The notes below the pieces were generated by a model. The model was not told the origin of the DNA. It searched no databases and worked only from the letters and a program-made list of their open reading frames with translations. Of a stretch of 64,000 nt of DNA, positions 8,783-16,504 are shown piece by piece; the stretch's first letter is position 1; every line of letters starts with the position of its first letter. The stretch is from Pyxidicoccus trucidator (GTDB lineage Bacteria > Myxococcota > Myxococcia > Myxococcales > Myxococcaceae): assembly GCF_010894435.1 (NCBI RefSeq), contig NZ_JAAIXZ010000007.1:22851-86850 (forward strand), given 5' to 3'. The position numbers were made by a program, and so were the translations under genes.

Positions 8783-9796
8783 ATGAAGGCCTACGAGATT
8801 CGAGACGGATTCGGGCTGGACAAGCTGGTGTCCTGCGAGCGGCCAGACCCCACGCCGGGTCCCTTCCAGGTGCGGGTGCGGGTGAAGGCCACGAGCCTCA
8901 ACCAGCGCGACCTGATGATGGTGGAGGGACGCTACAACCCCCGGCAGAAGCTGCCGCTCGTTCCCAACTCGGACGGAGCGGGTGTGGTGGACGCGGTGGG
9001 GCCGGGCGTCACCCGCGTGAAGCCCGGCGACCGGGTGATGGGCCTCTTCTCGCAGGCGTGGCTCGCCGGAGAGCCGAGCCGGGCCGCGCAGACGAGCACG
9101 CTCGGCGGGCCGCTGGATGGCGCGCTCGCGGATACGATGGTGCTCCACGAGGACGGCGTGGTGCCCACGCCCGCGCACCTGTCCGACGAGGAGGCCGCGA
9201 CGCTGCCGTGCGCGGCCCTCACGGCGTGGAGCGCGCTCGTCACCTACGGGGCGCTCAAGGCGGGGGACACGGTGCTGGTGCAGGGCACTGGCGGTGTCTC
9301 CATCTTCGGCTTGCAGATAGCCCGGATGCTGGGGGCGCGCGTCATCCTCACGTCCAGCCGCGACGACAAGCTGGAGAAGGCCCGCGCGCTGGGAGCGCAC
9401 GAGGTCATCAACTACGTGACGACGCCGGACTGGGACAAGGCGGCGCGCGCGCTGACGGGCGGCGTGGGGGTGGACCACGTCGTGGAGGTGGGTGGGGCGG
9501 GGACGTTCGAGAAGTCACTGCGCGCGGTGCGCGTCGGCGGCACGGTGTCCGTCATCGGCGTGCTCAGCGGCGGCGCGGGGAACATGCCGCTCACGCCCAT
9601 CCTGATGCAGAACCTGCGGGTGCAGGGCATCCTGGTGGGGCACCGTCAGGGGTTCGAGGCGATGAACCGCGCGCTGACGCTGCATGGCGTCCGCCCCGTG
9701 GTGGACCGCGTGTTCCCCTTCGCCGAGGCGCGCGCCGCCTTCGAGTACCTCAAGAGCGGTGCGCACTTCGGGAAGGTGGTCATCCGGGTGGGGTGA
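8783..9796 (+). CDS. Zinc-independent MDR-family alcohol dehydrogenase/quinone oxidoreductase
   Basis: A 337-residue medium-chain dehydrogenase. The GroES-like N-terminal half (KATSLNQRDLMMVEGRY) is followed by a Rossmann fold with VQGTGGVSIFGLQIA (nucleotide-binding glycines) and a TSSRDDKLEKARALGA segment whose SSR suggests NADP preference. The structural-zinc cysteine cluster and catalytic Cys of zinc alcohol dehydrogenases are absent, which places it with quinone oxidoreductase-type NAD(P)H enzymes. It is divergent from the cytochrome gene with only 76 bases between chosen starts. The physiological substrate cannot be read from sequence. Confidence 0.85.
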   Translation: MKAYEIRDGFGLDKLVSCERPDPTPGPFQVRVRVKATSLNQRDLMMVEGRYNPRQKLPLVPNSDGAGVVDAVGPGVTRVKPGDRVMGLFSQAWLAGEPSRAAQTSTLGGPLDGALADTMVLHEDGVVPTPAHLSDEEAATLPCAALTAWSALVTYGALKAGDTVLVQGTGGVSIFGLQIARMLGARVILTSSRDDKLEKARALGAHEVINYVTTPDWDKAARALTGGVGVDHVVEVGGAGTFEKSLRAVRVGGTVSVIGVLSGGAGNMPLTPILMQNLRVQGILVGHRQGFEAMNRALTLHGVRPVVDRVFPFAEARAAFEYLKSGAHFGKVVIRVG

Positions 9797-9883
9797 TGAG
9801 ATTCCGGACTGCCTCTGTGTACCGGGGCAGGCGGGCGTGCAGGTCGCGGAGGACGCGCAACGGGAAGGTGTTACCCTCGCGAT

Positions 9884-11044
9884 ATGCCTCGCTGGTTCAA
9901 CACCTCGGGTCCGTGTGTTGCGGCCGACCACTACATGCTGCCGGCTTTGCGCCGTCTCCCTGAGGTCTACCCGCTTATCGACCAGAGGAACTACTTCGTC
10001 TTGCATGCGCCAAGGCAGGTAGGCAAGACGACGGCACTTCGGTCTCTGGCTCAGCAGCTCACCGCGTCAGGCAGGTATGCCGCCCTTCACTTCTCGTGCG
10101 AAGCGGGTGAGGTGGCTGGCGATGATGTTGCCGAGGCTCAGCGAGCCCTCCTGGCCCATATCCGTCGCAGTGCTGAACTCTATCTTCCCACGGAGCTGCA
10201 CCCGCCACCTTTCCCGGCGGAGGCCGATACGGTGCTTCTGGGGGCTGCTCTGTCCAGTTGGGCTCGCGTATGCCCCCGGCCCCTGGTGCTCTTCTTCGAT
10301 GAAATCGACGCCCTGCGCGGACAGGGGCTGCTCACCGTGCTGCGTCAGCTCCGTGCGGGTTTCCACGACAGACCCGGTGGCTTTCCTTCCTCCGTCGTCC
10401 TGTGCGGCCTGCGTGACGTGCGGGACTACAAGATCGCCTCGGGGGACAGGGAGCACCTGGGCACGTCCAGTCCCTTCAACATCAAGGTGGAGTCGCTCAC
10501 CCTGCGCAACTTCACGCGCGATGAGGTGGCAGAGCTTTACCAGCAGCACACGGACGACACCGGCCAGCCCTTCCTCCAGGAGGCGGTGGACCGCGCCTTC
10601 TACTGGACTCAGGGCCAGCCCTGGCTGGTGAATGCCCTGGCCCGGCAGATGGTGGAACAGCTCGTGCCGGACCGGACGCAGGGCCTGACCTCGGCGCATG
10701 TGGACGCGGCGAAGGAGATTCTCCTCAAGCGTCAAGACACGCATCTGGACAGTCTCGCGGAGCGCCTGCGCGAGCCTCGCGTGCGGCGCATGCTCGCGGG
10801 CCTCGCGCTGGGCGACGTGCCTCAGGACGACCTTCGTTTCGTCCAGGAGCTGGGACTCGTGCGAATGGGCTCCACTGGAGGAAGGGCTGGCGCAGCTCGA
10901 CAGATATCTGGCGGGGCTGGGGCTCGACACCGGCTGGCTGGTCATCTTCGACCGGCGCGGCGGGCAGCCCCCATTGCCGAGCGCACCCTTGCGACCCGCG
11001 CGCGAACGCCCGCGGGCCGCGAGGTCTCCGTCGTGCGTGCCTGA
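9884..11044 (+). pseudogene. Decayed AAA-like ATPase with lost C-terminal nuclease-type domain
   Basis: The N-terminal 330 residues are a well-formed STAND/ORC-like ATPase: Walker A APRQVGKTT (K48), Walker B LVLFFDEIDAL (D139, E140) and a helical wing. In related bacterial AAA-like/PD-(D/E)XK proteins the C-terminus contains LAQLDRYLAGLGL-DTGWLVIFDRR. Here that segment is present, but in another frame (about 10870-10965), and the last residues return to the first frame (PIAERT...VSVVRA). So a large internal deletion near 10868 and an indel near 10968 scrambled the tail. The 386-residue frame can still make an intact ATPase, but the nuclease-like part is gone. I call it a broken gene that may still be expressed. 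Confidence 0.65.
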
Positions 11045-11071
11045 GCCCCTCTCGCGAGAGGCTCGACCCGC

Positions 11072-13297
11072 TCAGGAGCCCGTCTCGTGAGGCCCCGGGT
11101 CTGACGACGAGGCTGGACGGCCGACGAAGGACACCTGGGGAGCGGAGGCGCCGCGCGGAGCACGGGGCCCCCCACGGTTCGGCCCCTGCCGAGGCTGGCG
11201 GGGACCGTTGCCCGAGCCCCCCGAGCGCGGCTCGCGGAGGCTGTTGGTCGCGGGCCCCGAGGGCGGCGTGGTCGCCGAAGGACGCGTCTCCACCACCGGC
11301 TGCTGACGGCCCGGACCTCCACGCCGCTCACCGCGAGGCGTGTTCCCTCCACGTGGCTCGCCCCTTGGCGTGTACCCGTTGCCTCGCTGCTCGTCGCGTG
11401 GGGGCGTGCCCTCGCCGTCACGCGGCTCGCTCGTGGCGGCGAAGCCAGCTCGCGGGTCGTTCCGGGGCGGGCGGCCATTGCCTCCGGACCGCTCGTTCCG
11501 GGGAGGACGGCCATTGCCGCCCGAGCGCGGGTCGTTCCGGGCAGGACGTCCACCCTCCGCGCGCGGCTCGTTCGAAGGAGAGGACACGGCGGGAGCGGCA
11601 CCGCTTCGCGGCTCGTTCCACACGGGGCTCTCGCCGCCTCCCGTGCGCGATTCGCTGAAGCGCGCATTCGCGCTGCCCTGCCCGCGCGGCTCGTTGAAGC
11701 GCGCGTTCGGGTTGTTTCCGCCTCGCGGCTCGTTGGAGCGCATACCCTGGGGGCTTCTGCCGCGCGACTCGTTGAAAGGCCCGCCTGGGTTGCTTCCACC
11801 GCTCTGCTCACTGAAGCGAGCGGCCGGGTTGCTGCCCGCTCGTTGCTCGTTGAGGCGCGCTCCCGGGTTGCTGCCCGCTCGTTGCTCGTTGATGCGGGCA
11901 CCCGGATTGCCCTGCCCGCGATGTTCCTTGAAAGGCGCACCCGGGTTGTTGCCGCCGCGCTGCTCGTTGACGCTCACGCCCGGGGCGTTGCCGCCACGCT
12001 GCTCACTGAAGCGCGCACCCGGGTTGTTTCCTCCGCGCGGCTCGTTGCTCCGGGCACCCTGAGGATTCCCTCCACGAGGCTCGTTGCTCCGGGCACCCTG
12101 AGGGTTCCCGCCCCGCGACTCGTTGGGGCGCGCACCCGGGTTGCCTGCCGCTCGCGGCTCGTTCGGACCGGGACGCGCGTTGCCGCCGCCCCGTGGCCCA
12201 CCGGCGACGGACTGTCCCCCGCTCGCCGCGCGCTGCCCGTTCTGCGGCGGACGCGGCCCACTGCCACCCGCTCCGGGCGGACGGTTGCCACCCGCGCGTG
12301 GCGGCGGCCTGCCACCTCCCGAGCGATTCCGTCCCCCTCGCGGAGGCGCCGACGCCGCCGGCTTGCCACGCTCGCCGCCGCCCTGCTTCAGCACCAGGGC
12401 CTCCAGCTCGCGCAGCTCGGCTTCGGCTGCTTCCTCGGGCGTCATGTTGGTCTGCGCTACCGGCACCAGCTCCGCCGGCGCCATGCGCTCCGGCACGAAG
12501 CCCTGGCGGCCGTCGCGCGGCCCCTTGGCGCCACCCTTGCGCGGCGCCTCGCGGAAGTTGCCCCGGGGCGTGAAGTCCGGGGTCAGCTCGCGGCGCACGT
12601 AGGCATTCCAGATTTCGCTCGTCTCTCCCTCGGCGTCGTACAGCCACGGCGCGATGCCCGCGAGGAAGTTGCGGACGTTGTCCAGGTCCCGCCGGAAGTA
12701 GAACTCCGCCTGGTTGTTGCGCGCCGCCGCCACCGTCTGCGGGAAGTCGATGATGATGGCGCCCTGCCAGCTCATCAGGATGTTGTACGGCGACAGGTCG
12801 CCGTGGATGAGGTCGGCGCAGAGCATGTTCACCACCTGGGACCGCAGGTCCAGGTAGAGCGCGTGCGCTTCCTCCGGCGTCGCTGGCGGGGCTTCCACCA
12901 GCCGAGGGGCGGGATGGCCCTCGGGGTCCAGCACCAGCTCCATCAGCAGGATGCCCTCGTAGAACAGCACCGGCGTGGGCACGCGCACACCCTGGGCGTG
13001 CAGCTTGTAGAGCGAGTCCGACTCGGCGCTCTTCCACGCGTCTTCCGCGGCGGCCTGCCCGAAGCGGCTGCCACTCGCCATGGCCCGACGTGTGCGCGAG
13101 TTACGAACCTCGCGCCCCTCTCGGTACCCTACGTTGTTGCGGAAGTTGCGCTCGTGGCGCTCCTTGTACAGCTTGGCCGCCACCACCTGGCCGGCGTGCT
13201 GTACCAGCCACACCTCCGCCTCCTTGCCGGTCTTCAGCTGGCCGATGACGGCCTCGATGATGCCGTCGGCGAGGAGAGTCTCTAGTGAGTCATTCAT
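11072..13297 (-). CDS. RIO-family protein kinase with long RGG-like repeat tail
   Basis: A 741-residue protein. Residues 1-245 are a RIO1-type kinase: GKEAEV nucleotide loop (24-29), AAKLY lysine K42, catalytic HGDLSPYN (165-172, D167) and metal-binding IIIDFPQ (D184). Residues of about 330-741 are low-complexity Gly/Arg/Asn/Pro/Ser, including many imperfect 13-residue units of the form NEPRGGNPQGARS. This arginine/glycine tail resembles eukaryotic RGG RNA-binding regions. RIO kinases act in ribosome maturation in archaea and eukaryotes; bacterial members are little studied. The start ATG at 13297 fits the kinase N-terminus. The repeat array makes a repetitive DNA stretch at about 11617-12175. 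Confidence 0.88.
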   Translation of the reverse strand: MNDSLETLLADGIIEAVIGQLKTGKEAEVWLVQHAGQVVAAKLYKERHERNFRNNVGYREGREVRNSRTRRAMASGSRFGQAAAEDAWKSAESDSLYKLHAQGVRVPTPVLFYEGILLMELVLDPEGHPAPRLVEAPPATPEEAHALYLDLRSQVVNMLCADLIHGDLSPYNILMSWQGAIIIDFPQTVAAARNNQAEFYFRRDLDNVRNFLAGIAPWLYDAEGETSEIWNAYVRRELTPDFTPRGNFREAPRKGGAKGPRDGRQGFVPERMAPAELVPVAQTNMTPEEAAEAELRELEALVLKQGGGERGKPAASAPPRGGRNRSGGGRPPPRAGGNRPPGAGGSGPRPPQNGQRAASGGQSVAGGPRGGGNARPGPNEPRAAGNPGARPNESRGGNPQGARSNEPRGGNPQGARSNEPRGGNNPGARFSEQRGGNAPGVSVNEQRGGNNPGAPFKEHRGQGNPGARINEQRAGSNPGARLNEQRAGSNPAARFSEQSGGSNPGGPFNESRGRSPQGMRSNEPRGGNNPNARFNEPRGQGSANARFSESRTGGGESPVWNEPRSGAAPAVSSPSNEPRAEGGRPARNDPRSGGNGRPPRNERSGGNGRPPRNDPRAGFAATSEPRDGEGTPPRDEQRGNGYTPRGEPRGGNTPRGERRGGPGRQQPVVETRPSATTPPSGPATNSLREPRSGGSGNGPRQPRQGPNRGGPRAPRGASAPQVSFVGRPASSSDPGPHETGS
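11617..12175 (-). repeat. Coding tandem repeats in the RIO kinase tail
   Basis: An array of about 36-39 base units encoding variants of NEPRGGNPQGARS and NEQRAGSNPGAR. Units differ by point changes and small in-frame indels, so all preserve the frame. This is the likely site of slippage length variation. Confidence 0.75.
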
Positions 13298-13580
13298 TCA
13301 GACGCGGAAGTCCTGGTGGGGTCCGGGCAGGGGTGTTGGCTGCTGGGTGCGCGCGGGCGGCCCTGTTCGCTACGCGCAGCGGCATGTGAACATCTCGCGA
13401 GCCCCTCTTGCTACCGCCTTACGACGACAAGCAGCCGTGAGGACCGGCACTCGGCCTGCTAGCAGTTTGTAGGCCAGGGTTCCAGGCTAGCCAGGGCTTC
13501 GTACCTGTGCAGGTGGGTCATTCGGGACCAGGGTAGGCAAGGAGGCGTCCGAATGGCTAATCGCCCGCCGGACGGCCCGC
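13298..13580. other. Intergenic region, nothing clear
   Basis: The 283 bases lie between the RIO kinase start (minus strand, 13297) and the stop of the DUF4833 gene (minus strand, 13581), so they must hold the RIO kinase promoter. I see no convincing promoter boxes, hairpin terminator, tRNA or further coding signal. Confidence 0.5.
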
Positions 13581-14150
13581 CTACTTCTTGATGACCTCCC
13601 GGAGCGAGCGGCCATCCTGCCCGGTGCCGCTGAGCAGCACGTAGTCCACGCCCGAGGGCCAGGCCGTCTTCACGAAGATGCGGTCAATCTGGGCCACCTT
13701 GCCGTCCAGCAGGGTGAACGCCCGGGCGGCGCAGCGGCCGTTCTCCCGGAAGACGTCCAGGTCGATGGTGCGCTCGGGCCAGGCCCGCAGCCGGATGTGG
13801 ACGCGCCAGCCCGACGGGGTGGCCTCCACCTGCTGCACGTCGCCCAGGCCATAGGCGGGCCCCTCGCGGCCGAGGAGCGGCTCGGTGGCCTTGTCCCCCT
13901 TCTCCAGCATCCGCCAGTAGGCGTGCACCGGCTTGTCCCCCTGGGGGCGGCAGTCGCCGTCCACCCGGATGCCGTAGTGGACCTGGTTCTTGTTGGTGCT
14001 CCGAGCGATGAAGAAGGCGGAGTCCGCGGCCCGGGCCTGCGGGGCCTTCACCCCCGGGGCCGCCTGGACCGCCGGCCCGGCGAGCACCGGGGGGCTGCTC
14101 AGCAGCAGCGCCAGTCCGAGGCCGGCCCACCTCCAGTCCTGCTGTCGCAC
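13581..14150 (-). CDS. Exported DUF4833-domain protein
   Basis: A 189-residue protein. The GTG at 14148-14150 is chosen because GGAAGGGGG lies about 10 bases upstream and the signal peptide WAGLGLALLLSSPPVLA follows; a longer frame to 14432 has no such support. The mature part contains FFIARSTNKNQVHYGIRVDGDCRP and KPVHAYWRM, a pattern I recognise from DUF4833. The C-terminal strand pairs fit a small beta domain. No catalytic residue is known for the family, so periplasmic location is the only functional statement I can support. Divergent from the EF-hand gene. Confidence 0.75.
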   Translation of the reverse strand: MRQQDWRWAGLGLALLLSSPPVLAGPAVQAAPGVKAPQARAADSAFFIARSTNKNQVHYGIRVDGDCRPQGDKPVHAYWRMLEKGDKATEPLLGREGPAYGLGDVQQVEATPSGWRVHIRLRAWPERTIDLDVFRENGRCAARAFTLLDGKVAQIDRIFVKTAWPSGVDYVLLSGTGQDGRSLREVIKK

Positions 14151-14474
14151 GCGTCGTCCCCCTTCCCGGCTGATTTGAGGCGACGCTGGGCCGGGTGCCA
14201 GGGGCGTCGCGCGATTCGCGGGGCGGAGTGCATGAAACGCGTCAGCACCCGGGCCCCAGCCGATGACATTCTCACCGTTGCCGCGCGTACCGCCAGGTTC
14301 GTGCGAGCCTCCGGGCAGGGGGACTCCAGGGCGTCCCTTCGTGTCACGGCCTCGTGTCGGCCGGTGCGCGCCCGGTCTCGACGCGGCGCTTCCCGAGGCC
14401 TCTGCGCTCAGGCGCCTGTTGCTGTCCCGCACCGGGTCGGCGCTACGATGGCCGCGCCCACGGAGGGGCTCATC
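14151..14474. other. Divergent intergenic region between DUF4833 and EF-hand genes
   Basis: The 324 bases must contain two divergent promoters. On the plus side a good ribosome binding site (ACGGAGGGGC) precedes the ATG at 14475; on the minus side GGAAGGGGG precedes the GTG at 14150. I find no clear sigma-factor boxes or operators. Confidence 0.45.
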
Positions 14475-15134
14475 ATGGCGACGAAGTCACGCAAGACGGC
14501 TGCTGCGAAGAAGTCACCCCGGCGAACCTCCACCGCGAAGAAGGCGGTCTCGAAGAAGCCCGCGGCCCGGAAGGCCGGCGCGAAGAAGTCCGCGCCGAAG
14601 CGGGGCGCGGCGAAGAAGGCGGCGGTGAAGAAGGCGGCGGTGAAGAAGGCTGGCGCCCGGAAGGCGGCCACGAAGAGGGCGGGGGCCGCGAAGCCGGCCG
14701 CTCGGAAGGCCGGTGCCCGGAAGGCCGCGGCGAAGCCCGCCGCGAGGAAGGCGGCCCCGAAGCCCGCCACGCGGACGGCTCCGCCCGCGCCCCGCGCCGA
14801 GCCGACGCCTCCGCCCGCGAGCGAGCGGCCGGCCACGGGCTCCCCATTCGTGGAGCAGGTGGAAACCTCGTCCGCCGGCATCCAGCCGCTGGCGCCCGAG
14901 CACGCGGCGGTGGATGAGCTGACCAGCTCCGGCAACGAGCTGCTCGACATCTTCCAGCGCTATGACCGCAACCGCACCGGCTCCATCGAGCGCTCCGAGT
15001 TCGCCCGGCTGCTGGAGGCGCTCGGGCAGAACGTCACCGACGAGGAGCTGGAGATTGCCGTCGACACGGTGGACACCGAGCGCACCGGGAAGATTTCCTG
15101 GAAGGCCTTCAAGGCCTGGTGGACCAGCCGCTAG
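14475..15134 (+). CDS. Histone-H1-like N-terminus fused to EF-hand domain
   Basis: A 219-residue protein. Residues 1-105 are Lys/Ala/Pro-rich with repeats such as KKAAVKKA, KPAARKAGARK and KPAARKAAPK, as in bacterial H1-like nucleoid proteins. After a Pro linker the C-terminal part holds two EF hands. The first loop, DRNRTGSIERSE, has canonical calcium ligands. The second, DTERTGKISWKA, lacks the acidic residue at position 12. The ATG at 14475 is preferred over 14448 because GGAGGGG sits at the right distance. Inference: a DNA- or RNA-binding tail whose partner or position responds to calcium. Its stop TAG shares the CTAG at 15131-15134 with the convergent gene's stop. Confidence 0.8.
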   Translation: MATKSRKTAAAKKSPRRTSTAKKAVSKKPAARKAGAKKSAPKRGAAKKAAVKKAAVKKAGARKAATKRAGAAKPAARKAGARKAAAKPAARKAAPKPATRTAPPAPRAEPTPPPASERPATGSPFVEQVETSSAGIQPLAPEHAAVDELTSSGNELLDIFQRYDRNRTGSIERSEFARLLEALGQNVTDEELEIAVDTVDTERTGKISWKAFKAWWTSR

Positions 15135-16291
15135 AAGCGCATGAACACCCCGGGGCCGGCGGCGACCGCTTCGTTGCGTCTGCCGGCCGGCACCACCACC
15201 GGCACGGGCACCGGCTGGAAGGCGCTGTCCGCCCGGGCGTCCCGCTGCGTGGGCCCGTCCGGCGCGAGCGCGGAGAGGAGCACGGTGATGGCGAACGTCC
15301 CCGCCACCGTGCCGAGCACCGTCTTGGCCACCGTGACGTCGCTCACGTCCAGCCGCGAGCCGACGAGGAGCGCCGCCAGCCCCATGCCCAACGGGAACAG
15401 GGTGACGTCCCGCAGCGACGCGGGGTGGATTTCCAGGGGGATTGCCAGGAGCCCGCCCACGAGCATCCCCGCCGCGGGGGCAATCAGCAGCGGCGTGAAG
15501 CGGAAGCTGTCACCGGACTGGCGCGCGCCGATGTACTCGACGAGCCCGGTGGTGATGAACGCGTAGAAGGACGTCATGCCCACCAGCCCCGTGTCGCCGG
15601 AGCTGACGTCATCGCCGCCCGCGGTGAGCAGCAGCACGCTGGCCACCCCCACCTGGGACGTCGTCAGGGCGAGCAGGGCCCGCTGCCGGCTGTCCAGGTC
15701 CCACCCGTTGGCGGCGCTCACCCCGGCGGTGAAGCCCAGCGTCGCGGCGCCCGCGGCGAGCAGGGACTCGTTGCGCTTCACGGGCACGAAGTACTGGTAG
15801 AGGGTGCTCGCCGTGCCCAGCGAGAGCGCGCCCAGCATGGCCCCCATGTACGCGTTGTCGCTCCGGCCGTTCGGGTCGTCGTAGCTGGCGCCGAGCATGG
15901 CTCCGAGGACCATGCCTCCCACGGCCTCGGAGAGGACCAGCGTGGGCCCACCCGAGTCGGCGGAGAGCCGGCTGTAGCGCATGGAGCGCTCCCGGTCTGC
16001 CTCCTTCGTCCGGAGCGGCGGCCCGGGCTGGCGCGGCGTGGTCGCGGGCGCTACCGGGCGCGCGGAGGTTTCCGGGCGCGCGGTGGGCGCGGGCCCCTCC
16101 GGCTGCTCCGTTCCGGAGGCTTCCGGGGCGGTGAAGGTGGGGGGCGTGGCCCACTCGGGTTCGTCCGGAGACGCGGGCAGGGAGGTGAGGGGCGGTGGCG
16201 GGAGCGGGTCCTGCGGGGAGTCGACGGCTGCCGGCTGCTGGGCGCTCGCGAGGGTGGCGGCGAGGCCCAGCACGAGGGCGATGGGGCGCAT
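15131..16291 (-). CDS. Hypothetical multi-pass membrane protein with signal peptide
   Basis: A 386-residue protein. The ATG at 16289-16291 has AGGAG seven bases upstream and begins a signal peptide (MRPIALVLGLAATLASAQQ). A Pro/Thr-rich spacer to about residue 115 follows, then alternating hydrophobic stretches rich in Gly/Ala/Leu (GGMVLGAMLGA, LLAAGAATLGF, LIAPAAGMLVGGLLA) that give seven or eight transmembrane segments. No family I can name. The last residues are AAGPGVFMRF, suggesting a C-terminal Phe as in outer-membrane proteins, but an inner-membrane helical bundle fits the hydrophobicity better. Convergent with the EF-hand gene. Confidence 0.6.
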   Translation of the reverse strand: MRPIALVLGLAATLASAQQPAAVDSPQDPLPPPPLTSLPASPDEPEWATPPTFTAPEASGTEQPEGPAPTARPETSARPVAPATTPRQPGPPLRTKEADRERSMRYSRLSADSGGPTLVLSEAVGGMVLGAMLGASYDDPNGRSDNAYMGAMLGALSLGTASTLYQYFVPVKRNESLLAAGAATLGFTAGVSAANGWDLDSRQRALLALTTSQVGVASVLLLTAGGDDVSSGDTGLVGMTSFYAFITTGLVEYIGARQSGDSFRFTPLLIAPAAGMLVGGLLAIPLEIHPASLRDVTLFPLGMGLAALLVGSRLDVSDVTVAKTVLGTVAGTFAITVLLSALAPDGPTQRDARADSAFQPVPVPVVVPAGRRNEAVAAGPGVFMRF

Positions 16292-16504
16292 GGGGAAGCT
16301 CCTGTTCCGACCCATTGTCCTTGAGTACAACCCGAATGGGAAAATCCTCCCGGCGGCGGGGGGCGCACACCCGCCGTGACGCGAGGTGACGTGGGCCACT
16401 GCCGCCCCGCGCGGTGTCTGGCATGATGCAGGTTCGAGGCTCGGCCCGCGTCGCGCGTGGTGGAGGGAGGTCGAGCTGACCTACACTGGCTGGTAGGGGG
16501 AAGG

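Noticed and set aside
11617..12175. Regular DNA repeats, considered as CRISPR
   Set aside because: Units are contiguous, coding and in frame with the RIO kinase tail; no spacers.
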